A stretch of DNA of 55,637 nucleotides from Anaerotalea alkaliphila (GTDB lineage Bacteria > Bacillota > Clostridia > Lachnospirales > Vallitaleaceae): positions 1 to 55,637 of the forward strand of contig NZ_JAAEEH010000021.1 of the NCBI RefSeq assembly GCF_010179735.1, read 5' to 3'. The notes beneath the pieces are model-generated. The model did no database searches and was not told where the DNA came from. It saw only the letters and a list, made by a program, of their open reading frames with translations. The number at the start of each line of letters is the position of its first letter. The first letter of the stretch is position 1. The position numbers and the translations under genes were made by a program. Positions 16,140-25,399 of the stretch are shown here, in pieces.

Positions 16140-17612
16140 TTAGGGAAGGTCCAGCCGTAAAACGGAAATCCGGTTGTTCCCTGGTTCCACCCCGAAATTT
16201 GCCGCCCACAGTACCGTCCGGCCGTCATTGGAGATGGTGGCGTGGGTTTCTTCCCAGTACTCCCCTGTGGTGTTGTGGGTCTTTGCCAAGTAGAACACAT
16301 CGGGGGCGTTCCTGTCCAGGCGCACCAGGACGATGCTGCGGTCCAGCCAGTTTCGCTCAGGCGTCCCTGGAGCGTTGTATGTCGACACCACCGCCCAGCC
16401 GGGAGAGTTGCACGAGATGTGCACCCCTCCGTCGAAGGTTATGGGGGAAGACCAGTCGTAGTACAGGCGCACAAGGGGGACCCTGCCGGTACCTTCATAG
16501 CCGTCTCCTGGTTCCATGATGGGTTGCGTCGACGGGTCGATGGGCAGCAGGTCAATGTAGTCGGTCCGGGAATTCTGCATCACCAGAACTTCATTGCCCC
16601 CGGTGTCCAGCCCCACATCCGCGTGGGCGATGTCATAGTTGATGCGGTGGAATTCGGTAAGCTCGCAGTTTGCGGTCACCGTGCCGTCCAGGGGCGCCCC
16701 GTTCCCGGAGTCACTCCCGATGATGACCCGGCTTCCCTTCGGCGACATGCCCAGCCAGTCGATTTCACTCTGGTCGGGGCGCAACTCCAGCAGGCCTGGA
16801 ATGCTGTCGGCAGACCGGTCCCAGGTGAAAACATACCGCAACCGGTAATCATCCCCGCTTCCTTGCAGGGCCAGGGCCCACCACCGGCCGTCCCAGGAGC
16901 TCTCCCCTTCGTCCTTCATGGTCACGCGGTACAGGTCGGGTTCTCGGGAGATGATGGGACCGATGACCGGGTCACCGGCAAAGTCTTTTACCAGGGTGGT
17001 TGTGCCTGTCTTTACGTTGTACTGCTGGATCCGAAACCCATTCAGCCCCAGAATCAGATCCGGATCCTCCCGGTGCCAGCGCGGTTCTTCCATGTCCAGG
17101 CGGGCGACAAGATTGGCGGGGGCGTCGTAGGGAATGGCTGTGCGGCATATGTCGAAGGACCCTTCGTGGATTTGGCGAAGGACCACCAGGGACTTGTCTG
17201 CATTAAATGGGTCGAATCGGGCATATTCATGGCGTATGACGGCACTTTCCGTCACCCGGGTGAAGCAGGTGCCCAGTGCGGCATCGCAGATCCGATCCCC
17301 GACCGCAGGCACACTTGTTTCCTGCTCCGGGAAGCGGGGGTTGTCCTCCGACTGCGGGTCGGGCACCCTCACAAGCCCCGATGTGTCCAACTGGATGGGG
17401 TCAGGGATTTCTGCAGGAAGGAAAGAGCCTTCCGCTTCCATTTCCCATCCTTCCACCGTCTGCTGGCCACCCTCCTGCTGGCCACCCTCCTGCGGATCCG
17501 TCCTTCCGGGCAGTACTTCCCGGAAAGGAATGGCCTTTATGAGCAACACCAATACCAGACATGCGATGGCAATTCCAATGATCAGAATCAGGCTATCCTT
17601 TCCCTTTCTCAT
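16140..17612 (-). CDS. Membrane-anchored WD40/TolB-like propeller protein
   Basis: 490 residues: short basic N-terminus, one membrane anchor (about 6-28), a Gly/Gln/Glu linker, then a long beta-rich extracytoplasmic part. It contains propeller-like phrases with regularly spaced Asp/Trp (SWDGRWWALAL, DWLGMSPKGSRVII, ISNDGRTVLWAANFG) as in TolB/PD40 repeat proteins. Four cysteines around residues 130-165 and elsewhere may form disulfides. ATG 17612 is chosen; the segment upstream in frame is not supported by a better ribosome site. Substrate or partner unknown. It follows the stalk-domain gene 17682-19094 by 69 nt and may be co-transcribed with it. Confidence 0.65.
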   Translation of the reverse strand: MRKGKDSLILIIGIAIACLVLVLLIKAIPFREVLPGRTDPQEGGQQEGGQQTVEGWEMEAEGSFLPAEIPDPIQLDTSGLVRVPDPQSEDNPRFPEQETSVPAVGDRICDAALGTCFTRVTESAVIRHEYARFDPFNADKSLVVLRQIHEGSFDICRTAIPYDAPANLVARLDMEEPRWHREDPDLILGLNGFRIQQYNVKTGTTTLVKDFAGDPVIGPIISREPDLYRVTMKDEGESSWDGRWWALALQGSGDDYRLRYVFTWDRSADSIPGLLELRPDQSEIDWLGMSPKGSRVIIGSDSGNGAPLDGTVTANCELTEFHRINYDIAHADVGLDTGGNEVLVMQNSRTDYIDLLPIDPSTQPIMEPGDGYEGTGRVPLVRLYYDWSSPITFDGGVHISCNSPGWAVVSTYNAPGTPERNWLDRSIVLVRLDRNAPDVFYLAKTHNTTGEYWEETHATISNDGRTVLWAANFGVEPGNNRISVLRLDLP

Positions 17613-17672
17613 AAGTGCGATCCCCTTTCCCACATGCGTCCGTCCCATCAGCTCCAACAAGCATTGCCTTTT

Positions 17673-18398
17673 CTTGCCGCCTCAGGGCGCCGGATGGATG
17701 ATGGTGACCATGCGGAGCACCGCATCCCATTCCACCTGGCATCCCAGTGTTTCCGCGATGAAACGCAGGGGCAGCATGGTCCGTCCCGGAGGCATGATCA
17801 GGGGCACCACGCTGGGATTCATTTCGTCGATGGGCTGGTCCGTTCCGTTGACCCTTGCCTGGTTCTGGCCGATCCACAGTTCCACAAACCTCTGTCCCAA
17901 AGTGACGGTGGCTTTCCTCTGGACGCCTTCCCAGCCCACAGCCGCTCCCAGTGGTTCCGCCACATGCCGGATGGGCAAAAGCGTGCGCCCTTCCCGGATC
18001 ACCGGCGGGGTATCCATGGTGCGCAGCTGGCCGTTGACATAGTATTCAACGCTGTCGATGTAGAGCTGGATTACGGTTGCGGTTCCTGGCGGCGTTTCCA
18101 GTGCCGGAACAGGTTCTGCCGGTGGAGGCTCCGGATCGGTGGCCGCCGAAGCCTGGTTGGAATACCCCGAGTCGCCCAGCCCGTTGTAGGCCCGCACCCG
18201 ATACCCGTAGGTGGTGTCGAGGGCCAGGCCCGCATCCGTGTAGGACTGGGTGTCGGCCGGCACGGTGGCGATCCGGATGCCGTTCCGTTCAATGTGGAAC
18301 CCCTGCTCGTCGGTCGCATTGTCCCGCCAGGTCAGACGTATTTCGGATTCGGATAGCGCTTCTGCCACCAAGCCGGAGGGGGCTGCTGGAGGCAGCAG
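17673..18398. repeat. Direct 726-bp repeat, copy 1
   Basis: Nearly identical to 19157-19882 (constant offset 1484), with a few per cent mismatches. It encodes the second fibronectin-III domain and the stalk (copper-amine-oxidase-like) domain of the 17682-19094 protein. Confidence 0.9.
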
Positions 18399-19094
18399 GA
18401 ACTCTGCCTGTAAAAAAACCATCCATGTTGTGGCGCTTCCCACGGGAGTCCAAGGCGAATCACCCGATTCATTAAAAGCTTTCATCCGGTAATCATACGT
18501 GGTATAGGGCGATAGCCCTTCATCTGCGTAATATGTCGCATTGGGTGGCGTCTTGATTGTCACGACATAAGATGGATCATCTTTCTTGCGTCGTTCAATC
18601 ACAAATCCTTCTTCATTGTTCGAGTTGTCTTGCCATGATAATCCGATCATTGTGGGGGAACCGGCTGTTACAAGAAATTGCGTCGGAACCGTCGGAGCGG
18701 GTGTGTAGATCGCAAAGTCCTCGTCGCTTGTGTCATAGACTGCTATGGATTCGGTTTTGGAGGTGAAATATGTCGTCTTGATCATAATTCTTGCAGTGGT
18801 GGTGTTGGGCATGTCGAACGGAATGGTCCATTTGCAGCTTCCAAGAATGCCGCTTGCGACAGGCTGGCTTATGTCATAATTCTTGCCTGAATCCGTCGAA
18901 AGAAACACCGCAAACGTCTGGTTGTAATAGCCATCCCACCTGATCTCATAGGTGTTTCCTTTCAACCAGACTTCTCCACCGTTAGGTTTGGTCAGGTACA
19001 CTTCATCCGCAGCTTCTGCGGGAACGCTTGTAAAAAGCAGTGAAAAGACAAGGCAGGTGACAAGCAAAACAATGCGCCGGCGATGCTTTTTCAT
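17682..19094 (-). CDS. Secreted FN3 protein with copper-amine-oxidase-like stalk domain
   Basis: 470 residues. Signal peptide ending in PAEA-A (about residue 28); Ig-like domain (about 33-135) beginning with [10 protein letters not shown]; two fibronectin type III domains (about 138-225 and 235-325); a Pro/Glu linker; and a C-terminal domain with the doubled strand pattern [29 protein letters not shown] and [14 protein letters not shown] seen in copper amine oxidase N-terminal (stalk) domains of Firmicutes cell-wall proteins. ATG 19094 has AAGGAG 8 nt upstream. Probably a cell-envelope protein. Its 3' half is a near-exact copy of that in the next gene. Confidence 0.85.
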   Translation of the reverse strand: MKKHRRRIVLLVTCLVFSLLFTSVPAEAADEVYLTKPNGGEVWLKGNTYEIRWDGYYNQTFAVFLSTDSGKNYDISQPVASGILGSCKWTIPFDMPNTTTARIMIKTTYFTSKTESIAVYDTSDEDFAIYTPAPTVPTQFLVTAGSPTMIGLSWQDNSNNEEGFVIERRKKDDPSYVVTIKTPPNATYYADEGLSPYTTYDYRMKAFNESGDSPWTPVGSATTWMVFLQAEFLLPPAAPSGLVAEALSESEIRLTWRDNATDEQGFHIERNGIRIATVPADTQSYTDAGLALDTTYGYRVRAYNGLGDSGYSNQASAATDPEPPPAEPVPALETPPGTATVIQLYIDSVEYYVNGQLRTMDTPPVIREGRTLLPIRHVAEPLGAAVGWEGVQRKATVTLGQRFVELWIGQNQARVNGTDQPIDEMNPSVVPLIMPPGRTMLPLRFIAETLGCQVEWDAVLRMVTIIHPAP

Positions 19095-19118
19095 GATTAC
19101 CACTCCTTTTCAGAGGCT

Positions 19119-19145
19119 ATTCCGACACCTCCGCGGTGTCGGAAT
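19119..19145. terminator. Intergenic hairpin between the two stalk genes
   Basis: ATTCCGACACC and GGTGTCGGAAT pair perfectly over 11 bp around TCCGC. No T-run follows on the minus strand, so it may be a weak terminator or an mRNA stability hairpin. Confidence 0.5.
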
Positions 19146-19156
19146 GCTTGAACCCC

Positions 19157-19882
19157 CTTGCCGCCTCAGGGCGCCGGATGGATGATGGTGACCATTCGGG
19201 CCACCGCATCCCATTCCACCTGGCATCCCAGGGCTTCCGCGATGAAACGCAGGGGCAGCATGGTCCGTCCTGGAGGCATGATCAGGGGCACCACGCTGGG
19301 GTTCATATCGTCTATGAACTGGTCCGTTCCGTTGACCCTTGCCTGGTTCTGGCCGATCCACAGTTCCACAAACCTCTGTCCCAGAGTGACGGTGGCTTTC
19401 CTCTGGACGCCTTCCCAGCCCACAGCCGCTCCCAGGGGTTCCGCCACATGCCGGATGGGCAAAAGCGTGCGCCCCTCCCGGATCACCGGCGGGGTATCCA
19501 TGGTGCGCAGCTGGCCGTTGACATAGTATTCAACGCTGTCGATGTAGAGCTGGATTACGGTTGCGGTTCCTGGCGGCGTTTCCAGTGCCGGAACAGGTTC
19601 TGCCGGTGGAGGCTCCGGATCGGTGGCCGCCGAAGCCTGGTTGGAATACCCCGAGTCGCCCAGCCCGTTGTAGGCCCGCACCCGATACCCGTAGGTGGTG
19701 TCGAGGGCCAGGCCCGCATCCGTGTAGGACTGGGTGTCGGCCGGCACGGTGGCGATCCGGATGCCGTTCCGTTCAATGTGGAACCCCTGCTCGTCGGTCG
19801 CATTGTCCCGCCAGGTCAGACGTATTTCGGATTCGGATAGCGCTTCTGCCACCAAGCCGGAGGGGGCTGCCGGAGGCAGCAG
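19157..19882. repeat. Direct 726-bp repeat, copy 2
   Basis: Partner of 17673-18398. Similarity stops abruptly at GGCAGCAG on one side and at CTTGCCGCC just past the stop codon on the other. Confidence 0.9.
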
Positions 19883-21406
19883 AAAAGTGGCTTGAAGCCC
19901 GATTAGCGGCTCGATGCTGAAATCCGCATCACTGGCATCTTCGGCAAATTTTGGGATGCCGAGATAATCACGTCCGGAAATTCCCCAAATTCTGATCCGG
20001 GCATTGTTTGTCGGCATGTTGGGAACTATCCACTGGAAACTGCCGCCCTTGCCCTTGCCGATCTCACTCTGGTAGGATTTACCCGAATCCGTCGACAGAA
20101 AAAGGGTAAACTCCGTATCCGGAAACCCTTCCCAGGTAATCGTGTGCGGCAGGCCGACGATGAATTTCTCTCCTCCATTGGGTTTGGTCAGGGTTACGGT
20201 TGGAACGTCTCCCAAAGCCATGCTATGGTCATCATGGCCATTGGCATGGATTTCATATAAATCCAAGGTTCCTCCAGCGGAAATCGCCTTCCAGTGCTTG
20301 TCAGCGCCGATGCGGGTGGGTTCCTTCCTAAGCCTCCAGTTTCCGTCAGCCAAACGTCCGAACGCTCTGCCCCATCCCCAAAGGCTTCCATCCATTTGCA
20401 GGGCCAGGGTATGGAGCCCTCCGGCAGAGACCGCTTTCCAGTTCTTTTCCGTGCCTATCTGGGTGGGCGCGTTCCTTTGCTTCCATGTGCCGTCCCCCAG
20501 CTGTCCGGATCCGTTGTCTCCCCAGGCCCAGAGACTGCCGTTGCTCTTCACGGCCAACGTATGGCGCCCTCCGGCTTCGACTTCCTTCCAGTCATTCTCC
20601 GTGCCAATCCGTGTAGGCATTTGTCTGTATGCGTTCGTGCCATCGCCCAGCTGTCCATGATAATTGATTCCCCAGGCCCAGAGGCTGCCGTCGGTCTTCA
20701 AGGCTGTCGTGAAGAGATATCCGGCAGATACAGTCGTCCAGTCATTCGCCTTTCCGATTCGTGTCGGAACCGACCTGGTTGTTAGGGTTCCGTCACCCAG
20801 CTGACCGTGTAGATTCATTCCCCAAGCCCATAAACTTCCATCGGTCTTGATTGCCAGCGTATGGTACCCTCCCGCAGCAATCGCCTTCCAGTCGTTGGCT
20901 GCGCCGATACGATTCGGCATGTCTGTATGCTTTCTGGTACCGTCGCCCAACTGCCCGTATAGATTTTGCCCCCAGGCCCAGAGGCTTCCATCGTTTTTCA
21001 AAGCCACGGTGTGCTGCCGTCCGGCAGCAATCGATTTCCAATCTTTGGCCGTGCCAATGGGAGTCGGCAAATTCTTCGTGATTTTTGTTCCGTCGCCCAA
21101 CTGTCCATACGCATTCCCCCCCCAGGCCCAGAGGCTGCCGTCACTTTTCAGCGCTACCGTATGGTATCCACCGGCCGAGACCGTTCGCCAGCCTTCGTCG
21201 TAATAAACCCGGGTCGGCGCATCCTTGTCCAGGGTCGTGCCATCACCCAGCTGGCCGGCCTCGTTGATCCCCCAGGCCCAGAGGGTGTTACCGGGTTCAG
21301 CTGCTGACACAGTGGCGACGGGCGCCGCCAGCGTCAGGAACAACAGCATCCCCATAAGGACAGCTAATGGTCTTCGGATGTGTTTGTTCGGGGTCGTACA
21401 TCTCAT
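19166..21406 (-). CDS. Secreted RCC1-repeat protein with FN3 and stalk domain
   Basis: 746 residues. Signal peptide (about 1-35, ending in VSAAE); seven RCC1 repeats of about 50 residues (each built on SLWAWGxNxxGQLGDGT and PTRIG), enough for one seven-bladed propeller; Ig-like domain starting [10 protein letters not shown]; one fibronectin III domain; and the stalk domain shared with the neighbouring gene. ATG 21406 is preferred: AAGGAG sits 9 nt upstream, whereas an earlier ATG directly touches that site. Likely displayed on the envelope. The repeated SDGSLWAWG blades suggest a binding platform; the ligand is unknown. Confidence 0.85.
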   Translation of the reverse strand: MRCTTPNKHIRRPLAVLMGMLLFLTLAAPVATVSAAEPGNTLWAWGINEAGQLGDGTTLDKDAPTRVYYDEGWRTVSAGGYHTVALKSDGSLWAWGGNAYGQLGDGTKITKNLPTPIGTAKDWKSIAAGRQHTVALKNDGSLWAWGQNLYGQLGDGTRKHTDMPNRIGAANDWKAIAAGGYHTLAIKTDGSLWAWGMNLHGQLGDGTLTTRSVPTRIGKANDWTTVSAGYLFTTALKTDGSLWAWGINYHGQLGDGTNAYRQMPTRIGTENDWKEVEAGGRHTLAVKSNGSLWAWGDNGSGQLGDGTWKQRNAPTQIGTEKNWKAVSAGGLHTLALQMDGSLWGWGRAFGRLADGNWRLRKEPTRIGADKHWKAISAGGTLDLYEIHANGHDDHSMALGDVPTVTLTKPNGGEKFIVGLPHTITWEGFPDTEFTLFLSTDSGKSYQSEIGKGKGGSFQWIVPNMPTNNARIRIWGISGRDYLGIPKFAEDASDADFSIEPLIGLQATFLLPPAAPSGLVAEALSESEIRLTWRDNATDEQGFHIERNGIRIATVPADTQSYTDAGLALDTTYGYRVRAYNGLGDSGYSNQASAATDPEPPPAEPVPALETPPGTATVIQLYIDSVEYYVNGQLRTMDTPPVIREGRTLLPIRHVAEPLGAAVGWEGVQRKATVTLGQRFVELWIGQNQARVNGTDQFIDDMNPSVVPLIMPPGRTMLPLRFIAEALGCQVEWDAVARMVTIIHPAP

Positions 21407-21582
21407 TCGACTCATCTCCTTTTCAATTGTTGATCTGGAAGGCCCCTTGGCTTTTCGGCAAGGGAGGCTGGTCATGGGCGGGGTTGCAGACGTTCGTTCT
21501 GTTCATGGCGGTTTTGTTCATGGAGATTTTTGGCTCGAAAAACAAAGGCGCCGTTTTTTGACAAAGGATTGCCTTTTTCTTA

Positions 21583-21588
21583 ATTATA
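21583..21588 (-). promoter_or_regulatory. Extended -10 promoter and long leader of the RCC1 gene
   Basis: Minus strand TGGTATAAT with no good -35. It predicts a leader of about 170 nt before ATG 21406. The leader holds a CCCTTGCCGAAAAGCCAAGGG hairpin region but I could not match it to a known riboswitch. The 347-nt gap 21407-21752 otherwise contains only family C repeats. Confidence 0.5.
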
Positions 21589-21623
21589 CCACAATAGCGG
21601 CTTTCGTTCATGTTTTTTCAGAA

Positions 21624-21658
21624 CATGCGCGCTTGGGGACAGACCCCAAGTGCGCATG
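21624..21658. repeat. Family C repeat, copy C1
   Basis: Inverted repeat built on ATGCGC-CTTGGGG and CCCCAAG-GCGCAT around ACAGA. Forms a unit with C2 separated by about 55 nt. Confidence 0.85.
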
Positions 21659-21713
21659 GCCGGGGGCGCCTGTACGGTTGGAAAATGGCTACCAGCGGGC
21701 ATTACCGGGGGTT

Positions 21714-21748
21714 CATGCGCAGTTGGGGTCTGTCCCCAGCTGCGCATG
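21714..21748. repeat. Family C repeat, copy C2
   Basis: CATGCGCAGTTGGGG / CCCCAGCTGCGCATG around TCTGT. The spacer between C1 and C2 (CTGTACGGTTGGAAAATGGC, then AGCGGGCATTACCGG) is homologous to the spacer between C3 and C4. Confidence 0.85.
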
Positions 21749-21752
21749 TGCA

Positions 21753-23501
21753 TCAGGTCCGGGACAGCTCGTCCCGCAGGGCCCTTTTGTTTGGGTATTG
21801 GAGCAGGAGCTTCTGCTTGGTTTCCTCCGCAAGCGCCTCTCCACCTGCCTTCTTCAGGTTCCGGAGGGTGGCACAGACCCGCTGGTAGGCCTTCCTGTCG
21901 GAGGCCCCTGCGGCTTCCCCCAGGACCTTCCGGTGGAAGAGCAGGAACACTTCCTCCTGGTGGTCCGGGAGCAGGTGGCTCCAGTAGTCCTCCACCAGCC
22001 AGGGCCTGGCCTGGATGTGCTCCAGAAGCCTCGCTTTTTCCCCTTCCTCCAGCAGGATGTCCCGGTAGGAGCCTTCCTTCCACCTTTCCCCCTCCAGCTC
22101 CCGGAGGATCCGGGGGTATTCCGCCTTCCAGGCCTCCGGCTCGTAGGTGGCCTTCAGCTCCCGGTAATGTTCCATGCTTCCGTCCAGGGCCAGTTCCCGG
22201 GCGGCGCTCCGCTCCTCCTCCAGCAGGCCACCCAGCTTGGCGGCCTGGTGCCGCAGGCGCCTCCACTGGTCCACCTGCCCCCGCCATTTCTGGTCCTGGC
22301 CCTCCCCTTCCCGGGCCAACCGGATGACCTCTGGATAATCTTTCTGCCCAATGGCCAGGGCGATGGCACGCTTGCGGAATTCGGGGAACAGGACGTTCTC
22401 TGCGAGGAATTCCTTGGCCTTCTCCCAGCCGTCGAATTCCTCCACCAGGCGGTAACGGAACAGTAGGAGGCTTTCCACTTCCCGGTTCTGCTCCCATTTG
22501 TCCCGGCTGTCCCGGTCCGGGCGATCCAGCCCCTGCAGCAGGACGTCCAGCCGGTCCTCCAGGACCTTGCGCAGGTCCGGACGGCCGGCCGCCAGGGGGG
22601 CGCAGAGCTCCAGGAACTCCAGGTTCCATCCCGCCCCCGTTCCGTAGCGGCTGCCCTTGGATTCCTCCAGCAGCCGGGTGAAAAGGGCCTCCTGCAGGGC
22701 AGGTTCCAGGACCGGGGGCGGTTCCTGTTCCTCCTCCATCCCGCCGACGGCCTCCCGGATGCAGTCCAAACACTCGTAGAGGGCGGTCTCCAGTTCCTCC
22801 TCCTGGCCCCCGTCCGGGTCCTCGCATTCCCGGAGCAGGTCGACCATCTCCCGGACCGCCAGGAGCGCCAGCTCCACCCCCTGGAGAATCTGGTTCCGGC
22901 GGAGGGCCTGGCGGGCCTTCGCAAGCACCAGATGGACCCCCTCCACGGCATCCTCCGTTTTTCCGTAGGGGATCTGGCCGTACCTGTCGGTGTTCTTCCG
23001 GATGTAGCTTTGGATCAGGGCCACGGCCTGGTCCCGCTCCTCCTTGGGATCCACCTCCTGGAAATCCCAACGGAGTCGTTTCCTGACCTCCGGCTGCTCC
23101 GCCGCCAGCTCTTCCAGGAACGCTGCAAGCTCCTCCTTGGTCCTGGCGGCCAGCAGGTCCCGGATGGCCGGGGGCTCCTTCCCCTTGGCCTTTTCCATCC
23201 CCTTGGGGGCCGGGCTGTGGCGGGCGGGTCCTTCCCGCAGATTCCGCAGGGCAAGGAAGACCGCCACCTGGTGCTTGCAGTATTCCCCCATTTCATAGGG
23301 GCAGTCGCAGGCGGTCTCCAGGATCTCCCCGTCCCCGTCCAGGTCCACCCAGACGGTGTAGAGGTCGGTGCCCTCCACCTCCGCCTCGTAGGAATTCTCC
23401 TCCATTTCCTCCAGGTCAAGGACGGCGCCGCTCGTGTAGTAGTCCCGCCCCCGTTCCAGGATCCTGGGGTCGATGTGCTTCTCGAAATCGTTCAGATGCA
23501 T
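21753..23501 (-). CDS. SWIM zinc-finger protein
   Basis: 582 residues. The N-terminal SWIM motif (CDCPYEMGEYCKH, about residues 60-72) is intact with CxC...CxH zinc ligands. The preceding segment DPRILERGRDYYTSGAV matches the usual SWIM-protein start. The remainder is a long helical, charged region typical of helicase-associated or stand-alone SWIM proteins, without a helicase domain here. SWIM domains bind DNA or protein. ATG 23501 has AAGGAAG 8 nt upstream. The gene is bracketed by paired family C repeats (21624-21748 and 23519-23649), with no partner gene. Confidence 0.85.
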   Translation of the reverse strand: MHLNDFEKHIDPRILERGRDYYTSGAVLDLEEMEENSYEAEVEGTDLYTVWVDLDGDGEILETACDCPYEMGEYCKHQVAVFLALRNLREGPARHSPAPKGMEKAKGKEPPAIRDLLAARTKEELAAFLEELAAEQPEVRKRLRWDFQEVDPKEERDQAVALIQSYIRKNTDRYGQIPYGKTEDAVEGVHLVLAKARQALRRNQILQGVELALLAVREMVDLLRECEDPDGGQEEELETALYECLDCIREAVGGMEEEQEPPPVLEPALQEALFTRLLEESKGSRYGTGAGWNLEFLELCAPLAAGRPDLRKVLEDRLDVLLQGLDRPDRDSRDKWEQNREVESLLLFRYRLVEEFDGWEKAKEFLAENVLFPEFRKRAIALAIGQKDYPEVIRLAREGEGQDQKWRGQVDQWRRLRHQAAKLGGLLEEERSAARELALDGSMEHYRELKATYEPEAWKAEYPRILRELEGERWKEGSYRDILLEEGEKARLLEHIQARPWLVEDYWSHLLPDHQEEVFLLFHRKVLGEAAGASDRKAYQRVCATLRNLKKAGGEALAEETKQKLLLQYPNKRALRDELSRT

Positions 23502-23518
23502 GACGTCTTCCTTTCCCT

Positions 23519-23547
23519 GCGCACTTGGGGTCTGACCCCAAGTGCGC
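23519..23547. repeat. Family C repeat, copy C3
   Basis: Perfect inverted repeat GCGCACTTGGGG-TCTGA-CCCCAAGTGCGC, immediately upstream of the SWIM gene. Confidence 0.9.
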
Positions 23548-23616
23548 AACAAGTGGGCATTGCCGTGATGCCTTTACAGTTGGAAACCGGCTCCCGGCGG
23601 GCATTCCCGGTGGCCG

Positions 23617-23649
23617 ATGCGCAGTTGGGGTCTGTCCCCAAGTGCGCAT
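23617..23649. repeat. Family C repeat, copy C4
   Basis: ATGCGCAGTTGGGG / CCCCAAGTGCGCAT around TCTGT, just after the stop of the multicopper oxidase. Confidence 0.85.
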
Positions 23650-23651
23650 GC

Positions 23652-25040
23652 CTATTCCACCCTAAACTGCCCCATCATGCCCGCATCTTCGTGTTCCAGG
23701 ATGTGGCAATGGAACATGTAGACGCCCTCATGGGTGAAACGGATCAGGATTTCCACCTCCTCGCCCACGTCCACGTGGACCGTGTCCTTGTAGCCCAGCT
23801 CCTCCGGAGGCGGGAGCTTCCCGCTCCTGGAGAGCACCCTGAACTGGGTGCCGTGGACGTGGAAGGGATGGCCACCGGCCTGCATCATGCCGCCAAGGTT
23901 GCGGACGGTCCAGATCTCCTTCTCCCCCAACCGGACCTCCTCGTCCAGCCGGTCCATGTCGAAAAACCTCCCGTTGATGGTCCCCGACACCCCCATGCTC
24001 CTGAGCTCGAACATCCTGCGAGGGATGTCCTCCCCAGGCTCTGGAGGGGTCACGGGTCCCAGGGTCGCCAGCCGGTCCGGGACCGCCGGGGAACTTTCCA
24101 GCTCCCTTGCCACCCGGAATTCCAGGACCTTCCTGTTCCCACTGTCCAGGGAGAGGGTCCTTCCCCGGGCCTTGGAGAAGTCCAGGACTACCTCCGCCCT
24201 CTCCCCCGGGGAAAGGAACAGGGAGCTTCTGGACAAGGGGGCCTCCAGGAAGCCGCCGTCCGACGCGACCTGCACCAGAGGGCTTTTGTCGCTCATCCTG
24301 AACCTGAAGTTCTGGGAATTGGACGCGTTCAGAATCCGCAGGCGCAACCTCTCCCGGACCACCTCCAGATGGGGGGAGGCGGTGCCGTTTACCAGGAGGA
24401 CTTGGCCGGCCGGAACCCCCATCATGGAGGTGCTGTAGAGAAGGTTCCCCTCCCGGTTGAAGTTCCTGTCCTGGACCACCAGGGGAATGTCGTCCACCCC
24501 GTACTCCCTGGGGAGCTCCAGGTTGTCCGAGACCCCGTCTTCGATGTAGATCAGGCCCGCCAGCCCGTAATAGACCTGCCAGGCGGTGTTGCCCGCCATA
24601 TGGGGGTGGTACCAGAGGGTGGCTGCGGGCTGGTCCACCTGGAAGCGTGGGGTCCAGCTGTCCCCTTGCCGTATGACCTGATGGGGACCTCCGTCCTGGT
24701 CGCCGTCCACCACCAGTCCGTGCCAGTGGACCGTGGTGGGGAAGTCCAGGCCGTTCTCCACCCGGATCTCTACCTGCTCCCCCTGGCGCAGGCGCAGGAC
24801 AGGTCCCAGATAGCTTCCGTTGTAGCCCAGGGTGTCCGCAGGGACCCCCGTAAAGAACTCCGTGATGCCCGGGGCCGCCTGCAGGACATATTCCGCCGCC
24901 TCCGGAGAGGGGTCCAGGTCCTCCAGGAGTGGGGGAATCCGCAAGGGGTTGCCCTCCCCGGGGGTCCTTGCGCACGCCGTGGCGGACGCCAGCAGCAGGG
25001 CCAGGGATAGCATAATCAGAGCCGCAAGTTTCCTGTTCAT
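23652..25040 (-). CDS. Multicopper oxidase lipoprotein
   Basis: 462 residues with a lipoprotein signal (lipobox ASATAC, Cys about 25). All four copper-ligand motifs are present in order: HWHG, YHPHM, HPFHVHG and the C-terminal HCHILEHEDAGMM with the type 1 Cys-His-Met set. That predicts an active laccase/CueO-type oxidase attached to the outer face of the membrane, oxidising Cu(I), Mn(II) or phenols with O2. The methionine-rich insert of E. coli CueO is missing. ATG 25040 follows GGAGG at 8 nt. An O2-using enzyme in an apparently anaerobic background fits metal or oxygen detoxification. Family A repeat A1 lies 18 nt upstream of the start. Confidence 0.9.
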   Translation of the reverse strand: MNRKLAALIMLSLALLLASATACARTPGEGNPLRIPPLLEDLDPSPEAAEYVLQAAPGITEFFTGVPADTLGYNGSYLGPVLRLRQGEQVEIRVENGLDFPTTVHWHGLVVDGDQDGGPHQVIRQGDSWTPRFQVDQPAATLWYHPHMAGNTAWQVYYGLAGLIYIEDGVSDNLELPREYGVDDIPLVVQDRNFNREGNLLYSTSMMGVPAGQVLLVNGTASPHLEVVRERLRLRILNASNSQNFRFRMSDKSPLVQVASDGGFLEAPLSRSSLFLSPGERAEVVLDFSKARGRTLSLDSGNRKVLEFRVARELESSPAVPDRLATLGPVTPPEPGEDIPRRMFELRSMGVSGTINGRFFDMDRLDEEVRLGEKEIWTVRNLGGMMQAGGHPFHVHGTQFRVLSRSGKLPPPEELGYKDTVHVDVGEEVEILIRFTHEGVYMFHCHILEHEDAGMMGQFRVE

Positions 25041-25057
25041 CCTTCCAACCTCCTTCC

Positions 25058-25098
25058 GGTGCCAGGCACTGTGAACGGTGTTCACAGTGCCTGGCACC
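25058..25098. repeat. Family A repeat, copy A1
   Basis: 19-bp perfect arms GGTGCCAGGCACTGTGAAC / complement with a 3-nt loop, sitting directly before the multicopper oxidase ribosome site. No T-run on either side. Confidence 0.9.
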
Positions 25099-25128
25099 GC
25101 TTCAGACAAAAGGCGGCGAACCTCCGTA

Positions 25129-25350
25129 CTACGAACCCACCGCTGGACGCCCCAGCACGACTGCTCTCCCGATCTGCAGCGCGTCCATGAACATAAGGAG
25201 GTCCTGCTCGAAATTTTTGGTCCCATAACCGGCCTTCGGGAGATGCGGCACCACCAGGTCGAAGGAATGCAGGGAGTCCGCAATTCCGTGCAACAGGATC
25301 AGGGACGCTCCTTTCCAGTCTTCCCCAATCGACAACTTCCCTACCTCCAT
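25129..25350 (-). pseudogene. Alpha/beta hydrolase remnant with internal deletion
   Basis: 73 residues. The N-terminal core of an alpha/beta hydrolase is clear (ASLILLHGIADSLHSFD, then VVPHLPKAGYG). The text then jumps to NFEQDLLMFMDALQIGRAVVLG, the segment that normally precedes the nucleophile elbow, leaving out roughly 20 residues. It breaks off where GxSxG should be (VLGRPAVGS, then stop). It is a decayed gene with both an internal deletion and loss of the catalytic part; family A repeat A1 begins about 30 nt further on. Confidence 0.65.
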
Positions 25351-25399
25351 TTTACCGCATTTTACGGGAATGCACCATCCTTGCCGGCGCCCTTCGACC

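Noticed and set aside
21407-21582. c-di-GMP riboswitch in the RCC1 leader
   Set aside because: Some words recall the GEMM motif but the order of conserved segments does not fit.
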